Assembly (NCBI RefSeq): GCF_021343995.1
Contig: NZ_JAJTTE010000021.1
Coordinates: 1 to 64,000, forward strand
From: Pseudonocardia terrae
GTDB lineage: Bacteria; Actinomycetota; Actinomycetes; Mycobacteriales; Pseudonocardiaceae
Direction of reading: 5' to 3'
Length of the DNA stretch: 64,000 bases
Made by a program: the position numbers and the translations under genes
Part shown: positions 34,135 to 43,670 of the stretch, piece by piece
Numbering within the stretch: position 1 is the first letter of the stretch
Layout of the letters: each line of letters starts with the position of its first letter
Notes under the pieces: generated by a model
Databases searched by the model: none
Told to the model about the DNA's origin: nothing
What the model saw: the letters and a program-made list of their open reading frames with translations, nothing else

Positions 34135-35361
34135 TCAGGCGCGGACCGGCACCGCGGGAGCCGACGGCAGCGACGCCCGCACGGCCATCGCCCCGAGCAC
34201 CGGGCCGGGGAGCAGGACGAGCAATGCGGTCGGCCACCCTCCTGCGGTGGCGATCAGAGGGACCACCGGGATGCTCACCGCGGTGAGCAGGAAGCCCAGC
34301 GCGGTCTGCGTGGTCAGCGCGGTGCCGACGTAGCGACGGTCGGCGACGTCGCTCAGGGCGCCGGTGAACACCCCCGAGTCCGCGACGACCGCCGCGCCCC
34401 ACACCGCACAGAAGACGTACAGCCCGGGCGCCCCGGCCCCGACCATCACCGGCGAGAGCAGGCAGCAGGTGCCGCTCGCGAGCAGTGCGGCGATCGCGAC
34501 CGGCGCCGGCCCCTCCCGGTCCGCCAGCCGCCCCGCGACGGCGCAGCCCAGCGCGCCCGCGACGCCGGAGGTGGCGAACACGACGAGCTCGATCGGCACC
34601 CCGCCCGACCGTGCGCTCGTGGCCGGAGCCGCGGCGAGGTAGGCGGGCAGCCAGGTCCAGAAGGCGTAGAGCTCCCACATGTGTCCGAGGTAGCCGCACA
34701 CCACGAGCAGGGGCCCGCGCTCGCGGAGCATCCGGACGGCGTACCGGGGATCGGGGCGCGGGGCGGGCGCGTGACCCGGACCGGGCCGGACGAGCCCGGC
34801 GGCGACCAGCGCGGCGAGCACGCCGGCGGCCGCGGCGCCGAGCAGGACACCGCGCCAGGGCAGGCCCGGGCCTGCGAGGCCGCCCAGCAGGTGGGGGAGG
34901 GCGGAGCCGAGGGTGAGGGCGCCGACGAGCACGCCGAGATCGCGGAACCGGGTACCCGGACCGGACCAGGACGCCGTCAGCTTCATGCCGACCGGGTAGA
35001 CCCCGGCCAGGAAGACACCGGTCAACGCGCGTAGGACGAGCGCGGGCCCGGGGGAGTCGACGACGGTGGCCAGCACCAGCGTGCAGGCGGCCGCGCCGAG
35101 GGCGGACCCGGCGAGCAGCCTGTGCGGGCGCACCCGGTCCGGCAGCGTGAGCACCGCGGAGGTGACCGCGCCCGCGACGAAGCCGAGCTGCACCGAGACG
35201 GTCAGCCAGACGACGGTCGCCTCGCCGATGCCCCACTCGGCGCGGAGCCGGGGCACCACCGCGGAGGCCGAGAACCAGACCGCGAGCCCGAGGACCTGGA
35301 CCAGCGCGATCGCGGCGCGCGGTCCGGTCCGTGCGGGCGTGCGGTGGCGGGCGACCCGCAT
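34135..35361 (-). CDS. MFS transporter
   Basis: Major facilitator of 408 residues with about twelve helices. N-terminal half has VWFSASAVVPRLRAEWG and the loop LPDRVRPHRLLAGSALG; the second half has ELYAFWTWLPAYLA and GRLADREGPAPV. The style resembles cyanate/nitrate-like or drug-type MFS members; substrate unknown. ATG 35361 has GGAGG upstream. Confidence 0.88.
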   Translation of the reverse strand: MRVARHRTPARTGPRAAIALVQVLGLAVWFSASAVVPRLRAEWGIGEATVVWLTVSVQLGFVAGAVTSAVLTLPDRVRPHRLLAGSALGAAACTLVLATVVDSPGPALVLRALTGVFLAGVYPVGMKLTASWSGPGTRFRDLGVLVGALTLGSALPHLLGGLAGPGLPWRGVLLGAAAAGVLAALVAAGLVRPGPGHAPAPRPDPRYAVRMLRERGPLLVVCGYLGHMWELYAFWTWLPAYLAAAPATSARSGGVPIELVVFATSGVAGALGCAVAGRLADREGPAPVAIAALLASGTCCLLSPVMVGAGAPGLYVFCAVWGAAVVADSGVFTGALSDVADRRYVGTALTTQTALGFLLTAVSIPVVPLIATAGGWPTALLVLLPGPVLGAMAVRASLPSAPAVPVRA

Positions 35362-35402
35362 CGGTCCTCCGTGACCTCGTCGAGTGTCACGGGGAGTATC
35401 GA

Positions 35403-35780
35403 TCAGGTCACGTAGGGTTCGCGATCCGGGTCGTGGGTCCCGGTCGCGCGACGCAGCTGCACGCTGGTCCAGATGAAGACGCCGACGCAGCCCAGTGCGA
35501 TCACGGCGAAGATGATCGCGGGGACCAGCGCGGCGTCCATGAGGAACACCACGGTCACCAGCACACAGAGCAGGAACGCGAGCACCGAGATGCCCCGGTG
35601 CAGCTTCAGCGCGCTCTGTCCGTCGTGGGAGCCGGTGCCGGAGTTCGGACCGCCGATGCCGAGGACCGGCCGGCCCCTGATGGAGGTCGCCGCGGCGCGG
35701 ACGTCGGGTGGGGAGGCGGAGTCGGGGTCGCCGCCGTGGGTCCGGTGACCGGCGGCGCGTTCGTCGCTCGGAGTGGCCAT
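35403..35780 (-). CDS. Small membrane protein under a stress promoter
   Basis: A 125-residue protein: hydrophilic Gly/Ser/Asp-rich N-terminal half, then two membrane helices (about 65-85 and 88-108) and a charged tail. No family assigned. No Shine-Dalgarno before ATG 35780; a SigB/F-type -10 ends eight bases upstream, predicting a leaderless mRNA. Confidence 0.7.
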   Translation of the reverse strand: MATPSDERAAGHRTHGGDPDSASPPDVRAAATSIRGRPVLGIGGPNSGTGSHDGQSALKLHRGISVLAFLLCVLVTVVFLMDAALVPAIIFAVIALGCVGVFIWTSVQLRRATGTHDPDREPYVT

Positions 35781-35788
35781 GCGCCACT

Positions 35789-35814
35789 GTACCCGGTTCG
35801 CGGCCGATTGATTC
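35789..35814 (-). promoter_or_regulatory. SigB/SigF-type promoter of the small membrane gene
   Basis: Minus strand GAAT (35814-35811), 16 bases, GGGTAC (35794-35789). Its -35 overlaps the end of the neighbouring oxidoreductase pseudogene. Confidence 0.65.
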
Positions 35815-36883
35815 ACTGATCGCGGCCGCTCATACGGTCTCCACAGCGGCCCGGCCGGCACGCCGCGGAGCCCGGGGAACGGATCCCCGGCTCCGGCGAA
35901 CGGCTGGCGACCGCGTTGGGCACCTCGGGCCGGCGGGCGATCGCGCCGCCCAGCAGCCGGATCTCGACCATCGCCAGCGGCACGTCGGCCTGTGGCCCGG
36001 CGACGGCGAGGAGCGCGTCGACCGCCTCGGCGGGCAGCGCGGAGAGCGCGGTGCCGCGGTCCCACATCGGCATCGGGTCGACCGGGTCCATGTGCACGGC
36101 GTCGATCGCGGGGTAGGGCATGTCCGCGCTCGTGTCGAGCACCGGCCCGGCGACGGCGCGCAGCGGGGCGAGCAGCGCGGCGCCCTCCTCGGCCGACCCG
36201 AGGTGGGTGAACCGCACGGCGACGACGAAGCGGCCGCGGACCGGCTCCGGCAGGGCCGGATCCGGCGGGAGGCGGAGCAGCGCGACGGAGGTGGTGGTGT
36301 CCTCGGGCAGACCGGGGGCCCACTCGCGCCAGGCGTGCAGGACGGCGGCCGCGTCGTCGGCGCCGAACATCAGCGCGCCGCCGACGAACCGGGTGACCGG
36401 GACGAGGTCGAACTCCATCTCGGTGACGATCCCGAAGTTGCCCTTGCCGCCGCGGACGGCCCAGAAGAGGTCGGCGTCGGGCCCCTGGCCGTGCTCGGAC
36501 ACGTCGCGCACCATCCCGTCGGCGGTGACGATCGTGAAGCGCCGGACGTGGTCCGCGGCGAAGCCGTAGCGGCGGGCCATCGGGCCCAGGCCGCCGCCGG
36601 TCGTGTAGCCGACCACCCCGACCTGCGACGACGAGCCGCTGAGCGGGGCCAGGCCGTGCGGTGCGGCGGCGTACCGCACGGCCGCGGCGACGTCGTCCGT
36701 GCTGGTCGCGCCGACCACCGCGGCGGCGGCCGGGGTGTAGGCGAGGTTGAACCCGCCGATCTCCTCGGCGAACCCGGGGTCACCGGGCTGCAGGACGGGG
36801 CCGGCCACGGCCGCGCCGAGCGCCGCGAGGTCACCGGCACGGAGGGCGTCGAGCGAGGTGGTCGACGAGGTCGACAGGGTCAT
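35813..36883 (-). pseudogene. FAD-binding oxidoreductase with internal deletion and lost C-terminus
   Basis: The 356-residue frame matches PCMH/BBE-like oxidoreductases, but AAAVRYAA is followed immediately by APHGLAPLSGSSSQ. About fifty residues that carry the GGH FAD-pyrophosphate loop are missing; the repeated Ala-Ala-rich ends suggest deletion by short-repeat recombination. After VEIRLLGGAIARRPEVPNAV the expected roughly 100-residue C-terminal domain is replaced by Ser/Arg/Pro-rich out-of-frame sequence. It cannot bind FAD normally. ATG 36883 with GGAG is intact. Confidence 0.7.
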
Positions 36884-37144
36884 CGGGGTTCTCCTGGGTC
36901 GGGCCGCGGGAGGCGGCGTCGGTGACCGAAGGCTCCCGTCCGGCGGGGGTCCGCGACGACCGCGCCACCCGGGCCTCCCGGGGGTGTGGCCAGCACCCGT
37001 CTCGCGGTACGGCTGCCCGTCCGGGCAGGATGATCCGGCGTGGGGAACGGCAGGTCCGGCCGTCGCGACGAGGGACGGCCCAGCGAACGGCTCCGGCAGC
37101 CGCAGCCGTTGCTGCGCAGGCGGATCGCGTCCGGGCGCGGGGCG

Positions 37145-38458
37145 ATGGACCAACCCAACGTCACCGGCGACGGCGACGTCCCGCTGACCGTCCGGTTCTG
37201 GCTGATGGTCCTCCTGACGGGCGTCGCGGCGGGCCTGTTCGGGATCGCGCTGATGCTGCTCCTCGGCACCGCCGCCCGCCTCGCCTTCGGGCCCGGCGCA
37301 GCCGTGGACTTCACCGCGGCCGTCGAGCGCACGACCGGGTGGCATCGCGTGCTCCCGCTGCTCGTCGCCGGCGTGATCGCCGGGATCGGGTGGTTCCTGC
37401 TGCGCCGGTACGTCCCGGGCCGTTCCGACACCGACGACGCCGTCTGGACCGGCGACGGCCGCCTCGGGTTCCGCCGGAGCGCCGGGAACTCGATGCTCTC
37501 GGTGATCGTCGTCGGGCTCGGCGCGTCACTCGGCCGGGAGGCGGCGCCGAAGCTGATGGCCGGGGTGTGCGGGAGCGTGCTCGCGGGCTGGGCGGGGCTG
37601 ACGACGCCGCAGCGCCGGCTGCTCGTGGCCTGCGGCGCGGGCGCGGGCCTGGCCTGTGTGTACAACGTGCCGCTCGGCGGGGCGCTGTTCACCGCGGAGG
37701 TGCTGGTGGGGGCCGTGCGGCTCCCGGTCATGCTGCCCGCGCTCGCCTGTTCCGCGGTGGCGACGGTCACCGCCTGGATCGGCCTGCCCTCCGGCCCGAT
37801 CTACCCCGACGTGCCGAACTTCGGGTTCTCCCTGTCGGCCCTGGCCTGGGCGGTCCCGGCCGGGGTGCTGATCGGGCTGGTCGCGGTGGTCTTCGTGCGC
37901 CTGATCGCCTGGATCTCGCACCGGGTTCCGCGGGGCCGGCTCGCGATCGTGGCGCCCCTGGCCGCGTTCGCGGTGCTGGCCGCGCTCGGGCTGGTCTTCC
38001 CGCAGCTCTACGGCAACGGGCAGGACATCGCCGCGCAGGCGTTCGCCGGGACCGGCCCGCTGTGGCTCTTCGCCGCGCTGTTCCTGCTGAAGCCGCTGGT
38101 CACGGTGCTGTGCCTGGGCAGCGGGGCCTCGGGCGGACTGTTCACGCCCACCCTCGCCACCGGCGCCGCGCTCGGGGCCTGCCTGGGCGGGGTGTGGTCG
38201 CTGCTCTGGCCCGGCACGCCCGTCGGCGCCTTCGCGATGATCGGGGCCGCGGCCATGATCGGGGCCGGGATGCAGGCGCCGCTGGCCGGGCTCGCGCTCG
38301 TGCTGGAGCTGACCCACAGCGGCTTCGGGCTGATGGTCCCGATGATGGTCGCGACGCTGGTGGCCACGGCGGTGTCGCGGTGGGTGGACGGCTACTCGAT
38401 CTACTCCGCCCGGCTCGCCGAGCGGGTCACCCCCGTCGGGAGCGGCCCGAACCGGTAG
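37145..38458 (+). CDS. CLC-type chloride channel/antiporter
   Basis: CLC protein of 437 residues. The gating-glutamate motif is LGREAAPK, the second selectivity segment GSGASGGLFTPTLATGA and the C-terminal QAPLAGLALVLELT. The inner conserved segment GAGLACVYNVPLGGALFTAE is also present. The Glu supports H+/Cl- exchange. ATG 37145 is chosen before the first membrane helix; GTG 37040 would add 35 basic residues. Confidence 0.9.
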   Translation: MDQPNVTGDGDVPLTVRFWLMVLLTGVAAGLFGIALMLLLGTAARLAFGPGAAVDFTAAVERTTGWHRVLPLLVAGVIAGIGWFLLRRYVPGRSDTDDAVWTGDGRLGFRRSAGNSMLSVIVVGLGASLGREAAPKLMAGVCGSVLAGWAGLTTPQRRLLVACGAGAGLACVYNVPLGGALFTAEVLVGAVRLPVMLPALACSAVATVTAWIGLPSGPIYPDVPNFGFSLSALAWAVPAGVLIGLVAVVFVRLIAWISHRVPRGRLAIVAPLAAFAVLAALGLVFPQLYGNGQDIAAQAFAGTGPLWLFAALFLLKPLVTVLCLGSGASGGLFTPTLATGAALGACLGGVWSLLWPGTPVGAFAMIGAAAMIGAGMQAPLAGLALVLELTHSGFGLMVPMMVATLVATAVSRWVDGYSIYSARLAERVTPVGSGPNR

Positions 38459-38468
38459 GCACCCGCCG

Positions 38469-39059
38469 TCAGCCCGGCAGGAGCGCGTCGACGAGCCCGC
38501 GGGCCCAGTCCGGCGAGCCCGGCTCGCCGGTGAAGATCGCGCGGTAGTACAGCGGCCCGAGCAGCGCGTCGGCCGCGCGTTCGACGGTCGGGATGGCGCC
38601 GCCACGCGCCTCCTCCCGCGCGATCATCGCCGCGAGCTGGTCCTCCCGGTCGCCGCGGCAGGCGCAGGCCCCCTGCTCGCCACCGGCGCCGAGCGTGGCC
38701 CGCATCAGGGCGAGGACGTCCGGGTCGGCGAGGTCGGTGGCGACGTCGGCCGCCCAGCGCTGCAGGTCCCCGCGCAGCGACCCCGTGTCGGGAACCACGA
38801 CGTCGCCCGAGAACCGGCTCGTCGCGGCATCGGCCAGCAGCTCGCCGACCGAGCCCCAGCGGCGGTAGAGGGTGGTCGCGTGCACGCCCGCCCGGGCGGC
38901 GACGGCGGGGATCGTCAGCCCGTCGCCGACCTCCTCGGCGAGCAGCTCCTCGACCGCCCGGTGCACGGCCGCGCGCACCCGCGCCGAGCGGCCGCCGGGA
39001 CGCGACCCGGTACCCGCGCTCGGGGTGTGCGTGCCCTTGACCGGCGTGGATGCAGCCAT
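38469..39059 (-). CDS. TetR-family transcriptional regulator
   Basis: A 196-residue repressor. Helix-turn-helix at about 40-75: LTIPAVAARAGVHATTLYRRWGSVGELLADA. A Cys-rich spot (GACACRGDRE) in the ligand domain is unusual and could respond to thiol stress. Divergent from an MFS gene across 112 bases containing inverted repeats, the standard arrangement of a repressor controlling an exporter. Confidence 0.9.
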   Translation of the reverse strand: MAASTPVKGTHTPSAGTGSRPGGRSARVRAAVHRAVEELLAEEVGDGLTIPAVAARAGVHATTLYRRWGSVGELLADAATSRFSGDVVVPDTGSLRGDLQRWAADVATDLADPDVLALMRATLGAGGEQGACACRGDREDQLAAMIAREEARGGAIPTVERAADALLGPLYYRAIFTGEPGSPDWARGLVDALLPG

Positions 39060-39094
39060 GTAAGCGATTATTGCACCGATTGCTGCGTCAAGCT

Positions 39095-39148
39095 AACGCA
39101 ACGATCTGTGCGTTCGTGCTACCGTCGGGGACGTTAACGCACAGATCG
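39095..39148. promoter_or_regulatory. Candidate TetR operator region
   Basis: AACGCA-N8-TGCGTT (39095-39114) is a perfect half-site palindrome. In addition CGATCTGTGCGTT (39102-39114) recurs inverted at 39136-39148, giving two operator copies between the divergent TetR and MFS genes. Confidence 0.6.
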
Positions 39149-39171
39149 CTGCACGAACTTGCGAGGCGAGC

Positions 39172-40404
39172 ATGTCGGTCACGACAGGGGCGACGGCCCG
39201 GGACATCCGGTTGCGCGGGCCGTACTTCGCGGGTGTGGCCGCGATGATCATGCTGTTCCTGGCGGCGTCGAGCGCGCCGTCCCCGCTCTACGTCGTCTAC
39301 CAGCAGCTCTGGGGCTTCACACCGACCGTGCTCACGGTCGTGTTCGCCATCTACGTGGTCGGCCTGCTGGGCTCGCTGCTGATCGTGGGCGCGCTCTCGG
39401 ACCACATCGGCCGCCGGCCGGTCCTGTTCGGTGCGATCCTGCTGGAGATCGTGGCCCTGGTGCTGTTCGTGCTGGCCGGCGACGTGGTCGTGCTCTCCGT
39501 CGCGCGGTTCCTCCAGGGTGTCGCCACCGGCGTCGCGATGACGACGCTCGGCGCCGCGCTGGTCGACCTCGAGGCGCCGGAGGCGCCCGGACGGGCCGGG
39601 GTTGTCAACTCGGTCGCTCCGACGACCGGGCTCGCGCTGGGCGCGCTGGGCTGCGGTGCGCTCGTCGAGTTCGGGCCCGCGCCCACCCGGTTCGTCTACG
39701 CCCTGCTGCTGGCCGGGATGGGGCTGGCGGCGGTGGTCGTCGCGCTCATGCCCGAGACGTCCGCACGACGCCCCGGTGCCCTGGCGTCGCTGCGCCCGAA
39801 GGTCGGCGTCCCGGCCCGGCTGCGGGCCGAGGTCGCGCCGGTGGTGCCGGTGATGATCGCGAGCTGGGCGCTCAGCGGGCTCTACCTCTCGCTCGGGCCG
39901 TCGGTCACGGCCGGCCTGTTCGACCTGCGCAACCACCTCGTCGGCGGCTTCGTCGTGACCCTGCTGTGCGGCACCGGCGCGGCCACCGCCTTCCTGCTGC
40001 GCAACCGGCCGGCCGTGCGGTTGCTGGCGTTGTCCGCCGCGCTGCTCGGCCTGGGCACGCTCGTGACCCTGCTCGGCGTGACGACCGGACTCATCGCCGT
40101 TGCGGCGCTGGGGACCCTGGTCGCGGGCGTCGGGTTCGGGGCGGCGGCCCTGGCGACCTTCGGCACCTTCGCCCGGATCGCCGCGCCGCACGAGCGCGGG
40201 GCGCTGTTCGCCGTCGCGTTCGTGATCTCCTACGTCGCCTTCAGCGTCCCGGCCGTGGCCGCGGGGTTCGCGGGCACGGCGTTCGGGCTGCGGATCACCG
40301 CCGAGGTGTATGCGCTGGTCATCGTGGCGATCACCGCGGTCGCGCTGGTCCTGCGCCTGGCCCTGGTCCGGGCGGCCCGGCGCGCCGCGGCGGTCTGCCC
40401 CTGA
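39172..40404 (+). CDS. MFS exporter regulated by the divergent TetR
   Basis: Major facilitator of 410 residues, twelve helices. The first-loop motif is GALSDHIGRRPVLFG and helix 5 has GAALVDLEAPEAPGRAG, a pattern of drug:H+ antiporters; the C-terminus is Arg/Ala-rich. Adjacent TetR and operator repeats support inducible efflux. ATG 39172 with GCGAGGCGAG upstream. Confidence 0.9.
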   Translation: MSVTTGATARDIRLRGPYFAGVAAMIMLFLAASSAPSPLYVVYQQLWGFTPTVLTVVFAIYVVGLLGSLLIVGALSDHIGRRPVLFGAILLEIVALVLFVLAGDVVVLSVARFLQGVATGVAMTTLGAALVDLEAPEAPGRAGVVNSVAPTTGLALGALGCGALVEFGPAPTRFVYALLLAGMGLAAVVVALMPETSARRPGALASLRPKVGVPARLRAEVAPVVPVMIASWALSGLYLSLGPSVTAGLFDLRNHLVGGFVVTLLCGTGAATAFLLRNRPAVRLLALSAALLGLGTLVTLLGVTTGLIAVAALGTLVAGVGFGAAALATFGTFARIAAPHERGALFAVAFVISYVAFSVPAVAAGFAGTAFGLRITAEVYALVIVAITAVALVLRLALVRAARRAAAVCP

Positions 40405-40488
40405 CCGGACCCGTCCGAAGAGAGGGTGTCGGCGACCGCGACGCATTGGGATGCTCGGGGCGATCACCGTCGCTCGAGGGAGGCAGAC

Positions 40489-40893
40489 ATGGCCCCGTTC
40501 CCGCCGCTCGCCCACGCCGCCGTCACCGTGACCGACCTGGAGCGCAGCACCCGGTGGTACTCCGCGCTCTTCGGTTCCGACCCCGTGCTCGACGAGGACG
40601 AGAACACCGGGGGCTTCCACCACACGGTCTTCGCACTCGGCGGCGGGCACCTGTTCGGGCTGCACACCCACCCCGGGAGCACGCCCGACGGCGCCTTCGA
40701 CGAGCGCCGGGCCGGGCTCGACCACGTCGCCTTCGCCTGTGCCGACCGGGCCGAGCTGGAGCACTGGGCCGCCCGGCTCGACGAGCTGGGCATCGCGCAC
40801 GGCGGGATCGTCGACGCGCACTACGGCTCGGGCGTCTCCTTCCGCGACCCGGACAACATCGCGCTGGAGTTCTTCGCGCCGCCCGCCGGCTGA
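40489..40893 (+). CDS. VOC family protein
   Basis: A 134-residue VOC protein. HAAVTVTDLERSTRWYSALFG starts the first module, GLDHVAFACADRAEL the second, and FRDPDNIALEFFAPP ends it with the Glu ligand. His ligands at HAAV and LDHV are kept, so metal binding is plausible. ATG with GAGGGAGG upstream. Convergent with the lytic-fold gene. Confidence 0.88.
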   Translation: MAPFPPLAHAAVTVTDLERSTRWYSALFGSDPVLDEDENTGGFHHTVFALGGGHLFGLHTHPGSTPDGAFDERRAGLDHVAFACADRAELEHWAARLDELGIAHGGIVDAHYGSGVSFRDPDNIALEFFAPPAG

Positions 40894-40897
40894 CCCG

Positions 40898-41680
40898 TCA
40901 GGGCTGGTCGCGGACGAGGGAGAGCCGGCCGTCGGTGGGACCGGCACCGGTCCACGTGCCCTCGTCGGCCGACCACGTGCGGCCGTCGTAGGTCACCTCG
41001 GACAGGCCGAACCGCGCGGCGTGCGCCACGAGCCAGCTCGAGATCGCCCACCCCCGCTGCGTGGGCTGCGGCCCGCTGAGCCGCGCAGTGCCGAGCTCCT
41101 GCGCGGCGACGGCGGCGACGTCGTCCGGAGGGGAGTGCGGCGTCAGGTCCTGGCAGCGCAAGGCCGCGGGCTCCTGGCCGGTCAGTGCGGCCGCGATGGT
41201 GCGGGCCTGCGGCTCCCACTGGGCGTAGGCGTCGGGGGCGGCCGAGCGCTGGACGAGCTGGGCGGCCTCGGTGACGGACACGTCCTGCCAGTCCGGCAGC
41301 TTCTTCAGCGCCCGGTAGAAGGCCTGTGCCGCGTAGACGGGGTCGGTGACCTGCGCGTACGTGCCCCACCCCTGGCTCGGCCGCTGCTGGAAGAGCCCGG
41401 CCGAGTCGCGGTCGCCGCCGGTGAGGTTCCGCAGCCGGGACTCCTGCAGCGCGGTCGCGAGGGCCACGGTGACGGCGTGGTCCGGCAGGCCCTCCGCGTA
41501 GCCGACCCCGCCGATCGTCGCGGCGTAGTCCGCCTGGTCGAGGGTCAGCGACACGGACTGGCCCGCCGCCGTCGCCACGCACTTCGGCTGCGGGCGGGTG
41601 TTCGTCCACCAGATCACGCCGCCGACCACGAGCACCCCCACGAGCAGGAGCGACAGCAGCGTCGCGGCGGTGCGGTTCAC
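40898..41680 (-). CDS. Membrane-anchored lysozyme-fold protein
   Basis: A 260-residue protein with an N-terminal membrane anchor (about 5-25) and an extracytoplasmic domain. ATALQESRLRNLTGGDRDSAGLFQQRPSQGWGT (described here in part) resembles the active-site region of lytic transglycosylases, with Glu in LQES as the presumed acid. Function on peptidoglycan is inferred, but many actinobacterial members are uncharacterised. Confidence 0.7.
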   Translation of the reverse strand: MNRTAATLLSLLLVGVLVVGGVIWWTNTRPQPKCVATAAGQSVSLTLDQADYAATIGGVGYAEGLPDHAVTVALATALQESRLRNLTGGDRDSAGLFQQRPSQGWGTYAQVTDPVYAAQAFYRALKKLPDWQDVSVTEAAQLVQRSAAPDAYAQWEPQARTIAAALTGQEPAALRCQDLTPHSPPDDVAAVAAQELGTARLSGPQPTQRGWAISSWLVAHAARFGLSEVTYDGRTWSADEGTWTGAGPTDGRLSLVRDQP

Positions 41681-41767
41681 GCCGCGGCCTCGGTCATGTG
41701 TTCATGGTGCCCGAGTGGGTGATCGTCGCGGGGCAGCGGACCCGGCCGCGTGTCCGCGACTGTTTCT

Positions 41768-41793
41768 GACAGTGCTGTTATATTAGCGCTGTG
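41768..41793 (+). promoter_or_regulatory. Palindromic promoter/operator of the MarR gene
   Basis: GACAGTGCT, eight AT-rich bases, AGCGCTGTG form an imperfect palindrome (7 of 9) that contains TATATT (41779-41784) and the GTG start itself. Predicts autorepression and a leaderless mRNA. Confidence 0.5.
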
Positions 41794-42351
41794 ACATTGT
41801 CCGATCCCACTCTCGAGAGCTGGCTGCGGCCGCTCAAGGACCTGCTCGGCACGATGGACTCCGCCATCGCGGAGCTCTACGCCGAGCGCGGGGTCCGGGG
41901 AGTGCGCACCCGGTTCAGCATGGCGCTGATCCGGCTCCACCACCGCGGCCCGATCCCGATCAAGGAGCTGGCGGTGCAGCTCGACGTCTCGCACTCGGCG
42001 ATGAGCCAGACCGTCACCGAGATGCGCAAGGAAGGGCTGGTCGACACCGCCCCCGGCGCCGACGCGCGCACCCGCGAGGTCGTGCTCACGGAGAAGGGCC
42101 GCGCGCTCGTGCCCTTCCTGGAGGCGGAGTGGCGCGCCACCGAGGCGGCCTTCGCCGAGCTCGACGCCGCCCTGCCGTACCCGATGACCCGGGTGATCTC
42201 CGACGTGGCCGCCGCCCTGCGCGAGCGGCCCTTCCTCGACCGCCTCCGGGCGCACCTCGCCGAGACCGCCTCAGGGACCGACGCAGGGGCCGAAGCAGGG
42301 ACCGACGCAGGGGCCGACAAGGGGACCGACGCAGGGATGGACGCAGAGTGA
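41791..42351 (+). CDS. MarR-family transcriptional regulator
   Basis: A 186-residue winged-helix regulator. IKELAVQLDVSHSAMSQTVTEMRKEGLV is the recognition region and DARTREVVLTEKG the wing. The C-terminal tail is an acidic TDAGA/TDAGM repeat encoded by GCAGGGACCGAC-like tandem repeats (about 42270-42350). GTG 41791 coincides with the predicted transcription start. It precedes an MFS gene by eight bases and probably regulates it. Confidence 0.88.
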   Translation: MTLSDPTLESWLRPLKDLLGTMDSAIAELYAERGVRGVRTRFSMALIRLHHRGPIPIKELAVQLDVSHSAMSQTVTEMRKEGLVDTAPGADARTREVVLTEKGRALVPFLEAEWRATEAAFAELDAALPYPMTRVISDVAAALRERPFLDRLRAHLAETASGTDAGAEAGTDAGADKGTDAGMDAE

Positions 42352-42358
42352 GCGCCGG

Positions 42359-43633
42359 GTGAGTGCGCTCGACCGGGTCCTCGACACCCGGCCGCTCCGT
42401 GGCCATCCCGGGTTCCGGCGGCTCTGGCTCGGTACGACGGCGTCGACCTTCAGCGGGCAGGTCGCGGTGGTGGCCGTGCTCGCCCAGGTCTGGGACCTGA
42501 CGTCGAGCCCGGTGCTGGTCGGCGTGGTCGGGCTCGCGACGGGCGTCCCGATCGCCGTGTTCGGCACGCTCGGCGGGACCCTGGCCGACGCCCTGGACCG
42601 CCGCCGGCTGGTCCTGGTCACCAGCGCCGCGGCGGCCGTCGTCGCCGGGCTGCTCGCCCTGCAGGCCGCGGCGGGCCTGCGCTCGTGGGCGCTGGTCCTG
42701 GCGCTGGTGGCCGCGCAGACGGGCGCCACCGCGCTCGGCTCGTCGGCCCGGCGGACCTTCGTGCCCCGGCTGCTCCCGCGCGACCAGGTCGGTCCGGCGC
42801 TCGCCCTCCACCACGTCGCGTTCCAGGCCGCGATGCTGGTCGGGCCCGCCCTGGCGGGCGTGCTCGTCGCGGGGTGGGGGACCACCGCGGCCTACGCCCT
42901 CGACGCCGCCGCCACGGCCGTGTCGCTCTACGGCGTCGCCCGGCTCCCCGCGATGCGCCCGGACCGGACCGACGCCGGCCGGGGACTCGCCGCGGGGTTG
43001 CGCGACACGGTCGAGGGCTGGCGGGTCCTGCTGCGCACGCCGGTCCTGCGCGCGGCACTGGCCACCGACCTCACGCAGACCGTCCTCGCGATGCCGGTCG
43101 CCCTCTTCCCGGCGCTCAACGCCGAACGGTTCGCGGGCGACCCCCGCACCCTCGGGCTGTTCCTGTCCGCCATCGCGGCGGGCGGCATCGTCGCTGCCCT
43201 GACCTCGGGGCCGGCCACGCGGGCCCGGCGGCCCGGCCTCGTGATGGTCTGGGCGGCCGGGGTGTGGGGGCTGGCGCTCGCCGCGTTCGGGCTGGTCGAC
43301 GGCCTGGTGGCCGGCCTGGCCTGCCTCGCCGTGGCCGGGGCGGCGGACACCGTCTCGGTACTCTCCCGCGGCACCCTGATCCAGCTCGCCACGCCGGACT
43401 CGCACCTCGGGCGGGTCAGCGCCGCGGAGTACGTCGTCGGGGCCGGTGCGCCCGGGATCGGCAACGCCCGGGCCGGGCTCGTAGCCGGGTACCTCGGCCC
43501 CGAGCTGGCCGCGGCGACCGGCGGCGCGGCGTGTGTCGCGTGCGTCGCGCTCGTCGGCGCCACGGCTCGGCAGCTGCGCCGCTGGACCGTCGACGGACGG
43601 GATCGATGCGGCGGGACCGACCACGGCGCGTGA
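42359..43633 (+). CDS. MFS transporter (enterobactin-exporter-like)
   Basis: A 424-residue MFS_3-type transporter. N-terminal FRRLWLGTTASTFSGQVAVVAV, loop GTLADALDRRRLV, and late SVLSRGTLIQLATPDSHLGRVSAAE are typical of EntS-like exporters of siderophores or other metabolites. Operon with the MarR gene. Confidence 0.88.
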   Translation: MSALDRVLDTRPLRGHPGFRRLWLGTTASTFSGQVAVVAVLAQVWDLTSSPVLVGVVGLATGVPIAVFGTLGGTLADALDRRRLVLVTSAAAAVVAGLLALQAAAGLRSWALVLALVAAQTGATALGSSARRTFVPRLLPRDQVGPALALHHVAFQAAMLVGPALAGVLVAGWGTTAAYALDAAATAVSLYGVARLPAMRPDRTDAGRGLAAGLRDTVEGWRVLLRTPVLRAALATDLTQTVLAMPVALFPALNAERFAGDPRTLGLFLSAIAAGGIVAALTSGPATRARRPGLVMVWAAGVWGLALAAFGLVDGLVAGLACLAVAGAADTVSVLSRGTLIQLATPDSHLGRVSAAEYVVGAGAPGIGNARAGLVAGYLGPELAAATGGAACVACVALVGATARQLRRWTVDGRDRCGGTDHGA

Positions 43634-43670
43634 CGCGGCGGACCGGGTCGGTGCGCGGCAGGATGGACGG

